From Pratylenchus scribneri (lineage: Eukaryota > Nematoda > Chromadorea > Rhabditida > Pratylenchidae): DNA of 64,000 bases. Every line of letters begins with the position of its first letter. The stretch's first letter is position 1. The notes under the pieces are model-generated. The model saw only the letters and a program-made list of their open reading frames with translations. It had not been told where the DNA came from and searched no databases. Where the stretch lies: contig JAQSEB010000001.1 in assembly GCA_030063045.1 (NCBI GenBank), positions 186,001-250,000 on the forward strand, given 5' to 3'. Positions 1-11,971 of this stretch are shown piece after piece. Position numbers and translations under genes: made by a program.

Positions 1-24
1 TTCTAGAATAATAACCAAAAATTT

Positions 25-2243
25 TTAATTTAGAAAGTCCGGGTGTAAAAATAATAAATTAACCCACCCGATTGTTCCACGTAAAAATTCGACAGTCTCT
101 TTGAGTTTGCATGTGCCCAAAAATGCCTGCATCCTTTGTTCCGCCCGATGATGGCAACCACCTCCTCCAACTCCCCCACCGGCTGCTGATGGCCCAGGCC
201 CTCCCAATCCTTTTGACTTTTCCTTTTCCGTTAATCGCTGTTTTTGCTGCCTTTCTCGACTTTGTTGCGGATGTTTTTGGTCTTTGGCCTTGTTGAGGTT
301 GGCGGTGGCGGCAATGTTGTTTGAGGCCTCCTCTTCTTCCCTATTGTGGCTGAATGTACAATTCGGCAACGAAATGCTCAGCTACAAAAAAAACAAAATG
401 GCAAATTTTATATTTATGTGGAAAGGCAGGGTTTAAAAGACAGTTGAGTTCCACCGATTCAGTACTGCGTTTTTTGACTCATATCTCAGCGAGGCGATAA
501 CCAATCCGGGAAGGCGATATACCATTTGAAAGCCCAAACTATCCTCTATAAAGTGGCCTATTAAATTTTATGTATTCTTAACAAATGGCAAATTTCTTCA
601 CTATTATTGATGGGTAGAGTATATAGGAACAAATGAGTACAGTGATACTATTACTGATTTATAGTCTATATCTCAGAGAGGCGATAACCAATTTTAGTAG
701 GCGATATACCATTTTAAAGCTCTAAGTATACTCTTGAAAGTGGCCTTATAAAATTTCAAAAAACCAAGCCTTAAAAAAAGTTATATATCTTTGAGTGTAA
801 TAAACTCGAATTTTATGCGGGAAAAGACGATTATCCAAAGTGAGTTTTTAATTTTCAAAAATAATAGGCCACTTTTTAGAGGACATTTAGGGCTTTCAAA
901 TGGCATATTGCCTTCTCGAATTGGTTGCTTCCTTCTGGAGCTAGGGCCAAAAGAATAGGCCCAACTACCCTTAATCATCCTATTTAATATGTTGAATGCC
1001 TTCAATGTCCCCATTTCACTCACTCTTCGCCTCGTGAATGCCGGCTTTTGATTATTCTGCTCCGTTTTTGCTGGCTCTTTTGGTGCGCGAGATTTCCTCT
1101 TCTTCGGTTCCTCCAACAATTCTTCCCCTTCTTCGGCTGCGGTTGGCCCTAATGATGATTGTTGGTCTTCGGTTGCAGTGGTGGAAGAAGGTGGCCCTGA
1201 ATTGAATGAGGTGAAAATGGAGGAGTAGAAGAAGAATTGTGAAGGAGTTGAAAGAGGATTGTAGAATTGGGGAAATGAGGGGAAAATGTTGGGGTGGTTG
1301 TGAAGGGGCAAAAGTGGATTTTGTTGGGCAAAATGAGGGAGGAGTGGGGGTTGGTATTGAAGTGGAATGGAAAGTTTGAAAGGATTGAAGGAGTTTTGAT
1401 GAGGGCTGGGGCCAAAATTTTATTTGAACTTTTTATTCATGTGGCCAAATCTTTCCCTCAAAATTTTGAAGGGAAACGCCCCAAATTGTAATAGGCTTAA
1501 CTTGCCACTTTTGACAATTTTGGTACCAAATTAAAAGGCAGACTTTTGGCTATCCAATAATATTAATTTTATTTAAATTGGTTCAGAATTGATAGAGTTA
1601 TATCCCAAAATACTTTTTAAAATTTTGCTAATCCAGATAAAAGAATATTTTGATTGATTTTTTGGCCATAACTTAATCAATTCTGAATCAATTTAAATAG
1701 AATTAATATTATTTTATAGCCAAAAGTCTGCTCTTTAATTTGATATCAAAATCATCAAAATTGGCTCAATCCTTGATGAGCTATTTTAAACGGGTAGACC
1801 AGCGAAATAATTAGTAGATCCAAAATTTGATGGGCATTCCCAAAATTGGAAAGGCAGTGGCGGCTATTTTGAAATGAAATTTAAAAAGTGCAAAAATAAA
1901 TTCCCTCAAATTTCAATTTGAAACTAAAGTATTTATTGGTGGGAGTTTAAATCTCGACTAGACGGCTTAGCATTTTGATGAGCCGTTCATTCCCCCCATT
2001 TCCCTCCAATTCCCCTTTTCTCCCTTTTGGCCAACCAAAGCTGGAATAACAACCCGAATGAATGAGGATGAAAAGAGGGAATATACCTGCTGCTTCTGCT
2101 ATTGGCTTCAATTGACTTTGCTGGGCCGATTGGCTTTGTTGCCCATCGTCATCACCAGCTGAATAGGCCACCTTCTTTTCGCCATTGGCGCCTCCCACCA
2201 TCGGCTGCTTTTCGTCGGCGTCGACGTTTTGTTGTTGGAGCAT
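25..2243 (-). CDS. Lysine-rich, probably nuclear protein, 3 exons
   Basis: I do not recognise this gene. Exons: 2087-2243 (ATG at 2243), 1024-1196, and 381 down to a stop at 25. All junctions keep phase (GCA G|GG, then AGA|CTG) with good sites (GTATAT, GTGAGT donors; TTCAG, TTTGTAG acceptors), giving about 228 residues. The first exon is Gln/Asp-rich. The second holds a basic stretch, EEPKKRKSRAPKEPAK, that resembles a nuclear localisation signal. The third is charged and Gln-rich, then Gly-rich, and ends in the more conserved-looking CKLKETVEFLRGTIGW. An alternative donor at 63 (TGG|GTTAAT) would carry the gene off the left edge, so the C-terminus is uncertain. Intron 1 holds a family B foldback and intron 2 holds family A copies. 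Confidence 0.6.
455..965. mobile_element. Family A foldback element plus a half copy
   Basis: A single left arm lies at 455-570. A complete copy lies at 640-965, with a left arm ending TCTTGAAAGTGGCC and an inverted right arm from GGCCACTTTTTAGAGGACA to GGGCCAAAAGAATAGG. It sits in intron 2 of the lysine-rich gene. The core shared by all copies is AGGCGATATRCCATTTGAAA followed by TCCTCTAAAAAGTGGC. Confidence 0.75.
1500..1800. mobile_element. Family B foldback element
   Basis: Inverted arms carry the diagnostic GACTTTTGGCTATCCAATAA and its complement, around a centre with two copies of a cannot-pair ATGGCC/ATATCCC segment. It lies in intron 1 of the lysine-rich gene. Other copies in the window are at about 25.4, 32.6, 50.5, 54.3 and 63.2 kb. 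Confidence 0.7.
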
Positions 2244-3682
2244 TTAAATAGTAGAGAAAGGAGGCGAAAGTCGAAGGAAGGAGAGGAAGCGGCTGGCAGT
2301 AAAAGAGATCGGCCCAGACGGAAAAAGGCAAAACGAACGTTGAGAAAAAAGGGAAGGAAAATGATTGGCTGGGATTTTGCCTTTGGTCAATGCCACTGAA
2401 TGGATGATGGAAGAAAGGGGTTTGGCTAAAAGTGGGAACGAAATAAATTGGAGGCAATAAATCAACTTTGAGGGTGTGCAAAATGAGTGGCGAAGGGAAG
2501 GAAAGGGGATGAGGCGGAGGCTTCTTCCCTGCAAAAAGCTAATTGAGTGCCAGGAAGAAAGCAGCGCGACGACAAGGCGATGAAGTGAAGGGGAAGCCGA
2601 AATTGGCACAAAGGATGGAAAAGGAATGCCAAAATGGTTGGGTGGGGCTTGCCCACCCCTTTTTGAGGCCGATTATTTGGTTAAGTGTGCGGCGACGGCC
2701 GGCTGCACACGCGGCCAAAAGCAAAAGCAAGCAATGAAGCAAGGGAATGCGCCTCCTCTGTCCCCCCAGACGACCAACCCACTATTCTCTATATATTGGC
2801 CATGGGCTTGAAAAAGGGAGAAGGAAAAGATGGAGGGGAAAAGCGATGGACTGACGAAAGGGGGAGAATATTCTGCCACTGTGCGAAAGGGGTGGGGAAA
2901 CCAAAGGCCTATGTGGTTTGAAGAAGGGGAGATTCGGGAGGGACGAGGCGATGAGAAAGTGGCCGAAAGAGGAGAATGGGACGATGAAGGAAGGCAGAGA
3001 AGGAATATTGGAGGGGAAGCGACGCCGCTGGGGAAGGAGGGGGAATGGCCAATGTGGAATGCCCCAAAAAGATCCCTCTTCATAAAATGTTGTCCCCCGC
3101 GGCGTCCATGCACAGCTGATTATCCCTCCTTTTTTTGCAGGGATTTTCACGGGGAATGGAGGCGCAGTGGAATATGGAATTGAGGCATTTTTTGACACAA
3201 TCCATAAAGGGCTGATGCAAGTTTGGCCAAAAATGGTATTGGCACTTCCTTTTTATTCTGCTTCCCTTTTTGGCATTGGCATTGAAATTCTGGAGTGTGG
3301 CCTCTCCCCTTCATTGATCCATGCAAGAATAATTAATTTCCCACTTTTTTATATATTGGCTTCATAAATTAGGAAGAATATATAAGCACATATTGATGGC
3401 TTAAAATAATAATTTCAAAGGCAGAAAATGCCATTTTCAATTATTTTTGATATTTTGTTTACCAGAGGAACAATTGCATTCCAAATTTTAGTTTCCAAAT
3501 GGCAAATTTGAGGAATGAGAAGAAAGACATTTCATTTTTCTTTGTTTGTTTGAGAAAATTTGGCATCCGTTTCATTTTTTCATACATTTTGCCTTTTTAA
3601 CTTTTCGCCATTATTCCTTCGTATTTTTGACGTTTTTAACGGAGGCGGAATGTGTGTTTTTTGTTGAGTGGATGGACGGAAA
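2244..3682. other. Intergenic region with a long purine-rich strand
   Basis: No gene is supported here. From about 2250 to 3060 the plus strand is strongly purine-rich (repeated GGAAGG, GGGAGAAGG, GAGGGGAAG), so the minus strand, upstream of the lysine-rich gene, is a long C/T tract. The overlapping open frames on both strands follow from this bias. A TTTTTTTGCAG acceptor-like site at about 3140 could belong to an untranslated exon of the plus-strand gene, but nothing proves it. Confidence 0.45.
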
Positions 3683-6600
3683 ATGATGAGGGGATTTGAA
3701 GCGAATGGAATTGAGGAGGATTTTTGCCTCAGGCGATGCCAATGCCTTCGGGCGAATTTCAATTTTGCGTGCGAAAATGGCATCCAATCCAATGTAAGTG
3801 AAAAATGGGACGAAAATGAAGAAGAATAAACACAGAAAATGGAATGATATATTGATGAGAAGATACTATATGATGAAGGGGAATTGGAAGAGTGAAATTG
3901 CCAATGGTCAATTCAGAAGCCAATTCTGGCAATGGCATCTTCGCGGAAAAAAATGCGCATGAATTTAGATTTAATTTTGCCAATTCTGATTCGATGGCGG
4001 GCATATGAGGCTGTAAAATTAAAAAAAAATTAATTTAGCTTCATATTTTTGTTAGAAAACAATTTAACCCAGAGACCATATTTTGGCTATAGCTCAACGA
4101 GAGCCAAAATACAAAACAGGCGGAATTATTCTAATCGAAAACAAAAAACAGGCGAAATTATTCTAAGTGAAAACACAAAACAGGCGGAATTATTCTAATA
4201 AGTGAAAACACAAAACAGGCGGAATTATTCTAAGCGAAAACACAAAACAGGCGGAATTATTCTAAGCGAAAACACAAAACAGGCGGAATTATTCTAAGCG
4301 AAAACACAAAACAGGCGGAATTATTCTAAGTGAAAACACAAAACAGGCGGAATTATTCTAAGCGAAAACACAAAACAGGCGGAATTATTCTAAGTGAAAA
4401 CACAAAACAGGCGGAATTATTCTAAGCGAAAACACAAAACAGGCGGAATTATTCTAAGCGAAAACACAAAACAGGCGGAATTATTCTAAGTGAAAACACA
4501 AAACAGGCGGAATTATTCTAAGCGAAAACACAAAACAGGCGGAATTATTCTAAGCGAAAACACAAAACAGGCGGAATTATTCTAAGTGAAAACACAAAAC
4601 AGGCGGAATTATTCTAAGCGAAAACACAAAACAGGCGGAATTATTCTAAGCGAAAACACAAAACAGGCGGAATTATTCTAAGCGAAAACACAAAACAGGC
4701 GGAATTATTCTAATAAGTGAAAACACAAAACAGGCGGAATTATTCTAAGTGAAAACACAAAACTGGCGGAATTATTCTAAGCGAAAACACAAAACAGGCG
4801 GAATTATTCTAAGCGAAAACACAAAACAGGCGGAATTATTCTAAGTGAAAACACAAAACAGGCGGAATTATTCTAAGCGAAAAAAAAACAAAACAGGCGG
4901 AATTATTCTAAGCGAAAACACAAAACAGGCGGAATTATTCTAAGCGAAAACACAAAACAGGCGGAATTATTCTAAGCGAAAACACAAAACAGGCGGAATT
5001 ATTCTAAGTGAAAACACAAAACTGGCGGAATTATTCTAAGCGAAAACACAAAACAGGCGGAATTATTCTAAGCGAAAACACAAAACAGGCGGAATTATTC
5101 TAAGCGAAAACACAAAACAGGCGGAATTATTCTAATAAGCGAAATCTAATTTAAATCGCGAAATTGGCCACTAAATTGTATGAATTTCAATTATTTCAAA
5201 CAAATTTTTTCCTTCACAATTCTGAAACTTAATTCATCCATTTTTCCATTCTAATTTGCAAAAATATATTTCATACAAAAAAAGATTATTTTGCTGAATT
5301 TTCTTTCATAAACTTTTCTTCTTCTTCATTCATACAATCCTCACAAAAAAAATTTCTTGGCTGTCTGAATCATTTTTGAACACAAAATTTACAATAAAAA
5401 CATTTCCGCCGCAAGCAGCTTCATTAATGTTAAGCCCTTTGCCCATGGAGAAATTTGGCTGGGGCTGATGGCATTATTTCGACTTGAGCAAACAAACCAA
5501 CAGATTGATGAGAATTTGACTGCAAAAAAATGAAGGGGCAAAGGAAAGTGGGTGTGAGGGAACATTGGGAATGATGTGTTCGGTTCGAGTGGCAAAAAAT
5601 GTTGACTTCTTTTTCTTCTTCTCCGATTCATTCATTTTGTGGAAGCCACTGTTTTTATTTTGTCATTTTCAAAATGCCTATGTCCCATTTTTCTTCACCA
5701 ATTTGCTCAAGCCTAATTTTGTTGCTGCTCAATTTTGTGCCAAATGAAGGTTCGTACATTTTATTATTAATTATTAAATTGGAATGTGGGGCAATTTACG
5801 GTATTATCGGTTATCTGTGGCAGAATTTGTAAAAGAAAAGAGAACGGTATCGTATAGAGGATGAATATCCTTTAGGGCATTTATGTTGAGTGCCTAACTG
5901 ACAAATGAGTGAATGTCCCTGCTACCGTATTTTTTCCTTCCCTTAATCAACGAGTGAGTCTTCGATTTGCTTTAAAGGAATATAGTAGTTTACATTTCTT
6001 TTTCATCATGCTTCCCTTTTAGAGAAAGAATAAATTGATTTTTAAAGCTTATAACTCATCAATGGATAAACCGACGATTTTTAATGATCTTGATATATTT
6101 TGATAGAGAGGAAAATGCCTCTATCTAATGATATTAAAATGTTTTTTAAATTTCTTAAATTAATGAGAAAAAAAATGAGGATTAAATAATCAAATCCAAT
6201 TATCCAATATTTAAAGTAAATTTATTAAAATTAATCAAAATATTTCCAAATCTTCACTGATTAAATATTGGAATTATATTTACTACTTATTAAGAAATTT
6301 AATTGTGTAATTTTGAGGATGTCAAAAATTTGCTCTTACTGATAGCCGATAAGCCTTGTTTTTTCTTTTGTATTTTCCTAAAATTATAAGGAAAAATAAA
6401 ATGATAGAAAGGCGATCTTGGCAAATTTTTTTTGGAGAAGGGAATATTATCCAAAACTGAATTAGTGAATTTCCAATTTCCATCAACTTTTCCTTCTTTG
6501 TCCTGGATAAATTCCCAAAATTAATTGAATTTTCATCTAACTTTTCCCTTTTTTTGCCCAATCACATTTTTACCCCTCATTTTCAGTGCACACTTCCCCG

Positions 6601-8957
6601 CCTATTTTACCCCAACGTTCCACCGCCAATCCCCTTTTGTGCACATTTACGGATGATGCCACCGGATTCTACGCCAGTTGGCACAGTAATTGCAGGCAAT
6701 TTGCCAATACCATTCATCACTTTTCCTTCCTCATTTAGTGGTTTAATCAACTTTTTGGTGAATGTGCGCGACTTCCCTCGACCGGATATGCCACCAGCAT
6801 TTGGCCTTCATCCACCAATGCAATTTGGCCATTTTTGGACCGGAATTGGCTTCAAACTAATTGTAAATATTCCTTCTCTGTTTCCATTTCCTCCAATCCA
6901 TCCTTGCCTAAACACGACATGAGTATCATTGATTAAGTCCCCGGGTCATTCTTTTGGCTAAATCTCAACAAGGAATCAACCAATTTTGGAAGGCAATATG
7001 TCATTTGAAAGACCTAAATGTCCTCTAAAAAGTGGCTAATGGCTAAATAAATTTTTAAAAAATCTTTTTGAAAAACGTCCTTTCCTCGAAAAATTCGAGC
7101 CAATTATATTCAAAGACATGTAAATTTTTTAATCTATATAATTTCATATATTTACTGATGGACCATTGGCCACTTTATGGCCACTTTATAGAGGAGACTT
7201 TTAGCTCTCAAAAGGTATATCGCCTTCTCATATTGGTCATCGCCTCGCTGAGCTATCGCCAAAAATGACCATGGGACACAATTAGCGATACCCACTTGTC
7301 ACCCTACTTATCACCATTTCTTTCTCCCAAAAAAGTCGATTGAATTGGCGCTTATCGAGAATTTGCCCGGCACCCATTTTGTATCAGTAACTCCGGCACG
7401 CTTCGAGCAAGGGAGGCCGCCGGCACGCGAAATAGGTGGCGGAATTCTGGTCAATCCGCGTGGCTCATTCATTGGCCAATCAATGTTGGAGGCCACATTT
7501 TCCATTGATGAAACATTGTTGGCCGGTGGTTGCAAGGAATTCTTGGTTTGATGCCATTTTCTTATAGCCCAATGTTTCCCTTTTAAATTTGTGTGCAGTT
7601 TTTCACTGCACTAACCCCGATTGGCGCTCCCTATGGGGCCATTCCCTTCTCCAAAACAATTTGCGATGTTGTCCACACTTGTGCCCGATATCAATGTCCA
7701 GGAGAAATGGGTGGGAATGGCAAAAATACAGCAAAAAAAATCAAAATTATTTAATTCAATTTAACCAATAATTAATCATTTTTAGTTGGGAAATATTTAA
7801 TTTGCCGAAAAATGAAAGCGCCAAAAATTATTATAAGTTTAAGGGTTTGTCCACCATATTCACCAACCAAATATTACCCAAAATTGGATAGAGCTGGTCA
7901 AAACACATTGAATGGTATATAATTTGTTATTGGTTTGGTCAAAATTAAAGGGTATTAAATGGTTTAAACCAATTTTGGTTTAATGGTTCAAAACCAAGTT
8001 AGAATTGATTAAACCTACACCAAAACATAATCAAATGATACGACTTGATGAGATTTATCGATTGATTTAAATTCTGAACCATTTTTCGGCAAATTAAATA
8101 TATTTCCCATAAAAATATTCTAAATTATTCAGTTCAAATTAACCAAAAATAATCCAACATTTTTCGTTCAATTGTTCTGTTTCAAATTTTGCTGTCCCAT
8201 TTTTGTTTGGTTTTTTTCAAATGCAGGTTCTCCAATTGGTGCCACACCAATTTCAATGAATCCAATGGGAATGGCAATGTCAATGCCAATGGGTGGCCGA
8301 ATGCCACCAATGGACTATTTCGACGCGGATTACATTGGCCAAATGCCGGTTCAGGCCCAACAACAATTGTTGGCTACCGCAAATGCAATGACAAATGGCG
8401 GTGGGCCAATGATGAATTTTGGCGGCAGTGGAATGCCATATATGGATCCAATGATGATGACGATGGCCAATTATGGCCAATATGGCAATGGTGGAATTTA
8501 TGGCCACTACGGCGATGGGATTTATGGCCAATATGGTGGAATTGGCCAATATCCTTCATCATCCTACTATGGTGGTGGCCAAAACAGCTATTGGCCATGC
8601 TCCCCTGGCTATTCTTCCTCATATTCTTCATTCGATCCATCCTCTGCCTATTTGGCCCAATATTATGGCCAATATGATGGTTATGGCCAATATGGCCAAA
8701 TGTTGTGCCCGCCTGGCTATTTACCCTCCACAATGCACCAACAATATTCAAATTCATTGCAATCCAATTATTTGATGAGATCACCGAATTATTGGCCATC
8801 CTCTCCGTCAATGATGTACCCGAATGGATATCAACGATGGAATTCATTGCCTTTAATTAGCCCATTGGAAAAGGAGGCAGCAGCAAAAAGGGAAATTGCC
8901 GTTGGCGGTGAGGAGGAGGCTAAACTGTACAAGAGAATTGAATTTGAAGATTGTTAA
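3683..8957 (+). CDS. Unrecognised Cys-containing protein with Met/Gly/Tyr-rich C-terminal half
   Basis: Exons: tentative first 3683-3793, then 6587-6862, 7336-7545, 7599-7710 and 8227-8957, with stop TAA at 8955. Phases agree at every junction, total about 479 residues. The last exon is low-complexity: Met-rich, then repeated YGQY/YGG/YGHY motifs, ending EEEAKLYKRIEFEDC. The two preceding exons carry cysteines (GGCKEFL, TICDVVHTCARYQCPGEMG). The first exon is Cys-rich (DFCLRRCQCLRANFNFACEN) and ends in a perfect GTAAGT donor, but its start and its link to the rest across a 2.8-kb intron are inference. No domain recognised; the composition resembles extracellular or structural nematode proteins. 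A donor inside the last exon at 8907 (GGCG|GTGAGG) is in phase with an exon starting at 9594, so this gene may have alternative 3' ends. Confidence 0.5.
4098..5145. repeat. Minisatellite, 32-bp unit, about 32 copies
   Basis: Near-perfect tandem repetition of AGCGAAAACACAAAACAGGC followed by GGAATTATTCTA. The main variants are AGCG versus AGTG and an occasional extra AATA at the unit boundary. The array lies in the proposed first intron of the Met/Gly/Tyr-rich gene. The remaining sequence from 5150 to 6580 is AT-rich and holds nothing I can support. Confidence 0.97.
6935..7272. mobile_element. Family A foldback element
   Basis: Both arms are present: GGAAGGCAATATGTCATTTG and CCTCTAAAAAGTGG on the left, and GCCACTTTATAGAGGAGACT through CGCCTCGCTGAGCTATCG on the right. 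It fills most of intron 6863-7335. Confidence 0.75.
7783..8115. mobile_element. Family C foldback element
   Basis: The terminal inverted repeat is GGGAAATATTTAATTTGCCG at the left end and CGGCAAATTAAATATATTTC at the right. The interior holds the diagnostic GGGTATTAAATGGTTTAAAC and TTTTGGTTTAATGGTTCAAA. It lies in the intron before exon 8227. Related copies are at about 40.9, 56.7 and 60.1 kb, the last two inverted. Confidence 0.75.
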
Positions 8958-9204
8958 TTAATTAATTAACAAATTGCGAATTAATTAAGTCCTTCCTTTG
9001 TTCCATTCAATGTGTCTTTCCCTCCCATTTTGCTTTAATATTTTAGCCAATTTTAACATTGTCCAATTTCAGATAAAATTGAGTTTTTTAAATGTTTTTC
9101 CCAAGCAATAACAATGAATATTAACACAATTAAAAAAGGGTTTTCAATTAAATATATTTGACATTTTATTATTTATATGCATTTTTTGAAAAACAAATGC
9201 GAAA

Positions 9205-9520
9205 GATTCAGTACCTAGGCTATACTTTTTGCCATAGTTCAAGAAGAAAGCAACCAATTGAAGGAGGCGATATGCCATTTGAAAGTTCATGTCCTCTAAA
9301 AAGTAGCTTATAAATTTTTTGAAAAATCAAACACATTTTGGATAAGTGGCTTTTCTTCCAAAAATTAAAGTCAATTGCACTCAAAGGCATGTAACATTTA
9401 ATAATTTTTTAATATTTCGGAATGATAAAATCTAAATTAGCCACTTTATAAAGGACTGGGCTTTAAATTGGTATATCGCCTTCCCAAAATGGTTAAAGCC
9501 TCATTAAATTATGAGTCAAA
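9205..9520. mobile_element. Family A foldback element
   Basis: Left end TTCAGTACCTAGGC leads into GGCGATATGCCATTTGAAAG. The right arm runs GCCACTTTATAAAGGACTGG to ATATCGCCTTCCC. It lies between the Met/Gly/Tyr-rich exon and the exon at 9594. Confidence 0.7.
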
Positions 9521-9593
9521 ATTAATGAAGGAACTCAATCTTGCTTTTCCCGCATTTTTCTTCTAACTTTTGCCATTTTGAACAAATTTTCAG

Positions 9594-11756
9594 GCACAAA
9601 TGCAACTGTTTCCAATCCATCAAATCACAGTGAAACCAAAATTGAGATTGCCTTGAATTCCTCGACCGCCACAATAAAATCCAATTCAACGGAATTCGAC
9701 GAAAATTTCCCTCTGCTTTCCGAACCACCACCTCAAAAGCCAACATTGAATACGGCAATTTCGCCATTTCCAAATGAAAAAATTGAAAGGCGACAAAAAC
9801 GCCAAACTTCCGGGCATTCCTCAATCGACGGATTCGATTCCCTAAAAGGGACCGCCTATGAAGGCCAGGATCAGCCATTTCAAAGGGAACCGCCCACATC
9901 GGCCAGTGGTGGCCGATATTTGGCATTGGCCGAATGGAGGGCAAAAACAGGGCAAATTCCGCCTCCTCTTCCACCTATTTGGAGACCAATTGAACAGGGT
10001 GGCCAAAATCAGAGCCAAATGTATTGGCCATTGAGGACGACGGTTGGAGGCGCCGATTTGAATGGAATTGAAAGGGCACAACGCGATCCACAGGTGAAGG
10101 CGATGGAGGGGGAATATAATGACGAATTGTACAAATTATTTTAAATTGGGCATTTTTTATTCCCAAAAGCCAAATAGACCAATTCTTATTCTTCCTCAAA
10201 TTTAATTTAAAAGCTTTATTAATAACGAATTAGGACGACTCTTTTGGCCATAGCTCGAGAAGGGAGTAACCAATTTAAGAAGGCTATATGTCATTCGAAA
10301 GCTCTAAAAGTCCTCTAAAAAGTGGCAAAATAATCTTTTGAAAATTTTATACAAATTGCAAAGTAAACGCCTTATCTTCCAAAAACATGGGTTTATTTTA
10401 CTCAAAGGCATGTAACTTTTTTTAAAAGATGGATTTGTTGAGATATATCAAAAAATGCAGGCATTCATTCATTTAATGCAGCCATGATGAGACCGGAAAG
10501 TATTTCCCTTATATGAAATGGAGAGGAGGAGACACTTATTTTCCTATTCCTATAAATTAGAGAAGAGAGAATACTGTATTGAGAGAATACGGTATTGCAT
10601 TCGTTGGAAATCGAGGGAAGCATATTTTTCCCTGCCTGTGGCAATGGATGATGGAAGGAGGAAATAGAGCCAATTTAATACCATTCTCATTTTCATTTGG
10701 TCATAGCTCAATAAGGAAACAACCAATTTTGGAAGGCGATATGCCATTTGAAAGCCATAAATGTCCTCTAAAAAGTGGCTAATTAATTTTTTGAAAACTC
10801 TAAAATTTGTGGAAATAAGCGGCTTTTCCTTCAAAAAATAAAGTCACTTAAATTCAAAGATATATTACTTTTTAAAGTTGAATTTCATAAAATTTAATAT
10901 GGCCACTTTGTAGAGGACACTTTGGGCTTTCGAATGATATATTGCCTTTCCCAGATCAGTTATTGCCTCGCTGAGTTATTTGCCTAAAACTAAGGCCGGT
11001 CTTAAGAGATATGGTAAAGTGGAAATTTTAAAACTTTCTTTTAATACATTTAGGAATTATCCAGAGGGGAATTCAAATTTTAAGTAATTCAAAAACCAAA
11101 ATTTTCAGCAATTTCCATCATCTCAGCCTGTCCTTCCATTTCCTCCAGTTCCGGCCAACTTTTATGATCCCTCAAAATGTGACGGTGGCATTGACCCACA
11201 ATGGTGCGCGGATTATGTGCGTCAAGCGGTCAAATCAAAGCCATCAATGATTGGAACGGTACTTACGTTTTAGAATAAAATTAATATACCAAAAATGGCT
11301 GAATTTACCCAAAATCTTTCCTGTCTTTTGGGGCCATAAAAACTTGGCCATAAATAGATGTTAGTGCTTAACGAATTTTTCACCTGCAAATTCCAAATGA
11401 GTTTTGGCCATTCTTTTTTAGTCGACTCGATGTGATCAAATGGACATCGGATTCGAATTTGGTATAACCGAAACAACCTAAAAACATGTTTTTCGTTAGG
11501 GCTAGGGTAAGATTAGGCTAGGGCTAGGTAGGCTAATATTCTTAAATAAGTATGATTTGGCCATGTTATTTGGCCTATTTTTCGGCACTAAATTTTGGGT
11601 AAATTCAGTTTTTTTTGGGTAAATTATTACTTTCTTTTATTCTTAATTAATTAATAATAGCAAATTTTCATTCAGGCAATTTGCCCATTTTTGATGGAAT
11701 CCCTTCAAAAAAGTGATCATCATTGTTGCAATGCATTACAAAAAATGGGATGTTAA
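9594..11756 (+). CDS. Small Cys-rich protein exons; possible alternative 3' end of the upstream gene
   Basis: Exon 9594-10093 or 10144: after a TTTTCAG acceptor the frame encodes an Asn/Ser/Thr-rich segment, a basic site IERRQKRQ like a proprotein-convertase site, and a Pro/Gln-rich tail ending DELYKLF at a TAA at 10142. An in-phase donor at 10093 (CAG|GTGAAG) instead joins exon 11109-11258 and exon 11676-11756, which encode a Cys-containing C-terminus (CDGGIDPQWCADYVRQAV, then SDHHCCNALQKMGC). No start codon of its own is evident. The acceptor at 9594 is in phase with the donor at 8907, so these exons may belong to the preceding gene. Intron 10094-11108 holds family A elements. Family unknown to me. 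Confidence 0.45.
10230..10425. mobile_element. Family A foldback, left half only
   Basis: The left arm (TCTTTTGGCCATAGCTCGAG, then CCTCTAAAAAGTGGC) and the internal CAAAGGCATGTAACTTTTTT are present. No right arm follows, so the copy is truncated. Confidence 0.6.
10680..10995. mobile_element. Family A foldback element
   Basis: Complete copy. Left arm GGAAGGCGATATGCCATTTG ... TCCTCTAAAAAGTGGC; right arm GGCCACTTTGTAGAGGACAC ... GCCTCGCTGAGTTAT. Confidence 0.78.
11460..11610. repeat. Family D dispersed repeat (tentative)
   Basis: AGGGCTAGGGTAAGATTAGG and GGCCATGTTATTTGGCC sit between CGAAA/TTTCGG-containing ends. Similar sequence occurs at about 33.4, 40.3 and 42.5 kb. Element limits are not resolved. 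Confidence 0.4.
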
Positions 11757-11971
11757 AGGAAAAAAATGTGAAGAAGCCGAAACAAGGGGCCATCTTTTTA
11801 TTTGGGGGGCGGTTCTTTGCCTTTCCTTGGAATTGGCCAAATTCAATTTTCGGCACATGAATGAATATCCACCTCAACAAAATAAATTGATTTTGGGACA
11901 TTTTTCACCGTTTTAAATTCCCTCAAAATTCCAATATTCGGTTTTCATTTTCCCCTAAATATTGAAATAAA

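Noticed and set aside
2543..3198. Many overlapping 60-146-codon frames on both strands
   Set aside because: They are a by-product of the purine/pyrimidine strand bias; none has a domain, a signal peptide or partner exons.
8172..8226. N-terminal extension of the Met/Gly/Tyr-rich frame (MFCFKFCCPIFVWFF...)
   Set aside because: It resembles a signal peptide, but it is intron sequence ending in the TTTCAAATGCAG acceptor; the exon phase fits the upstream exon at 7599-7710.
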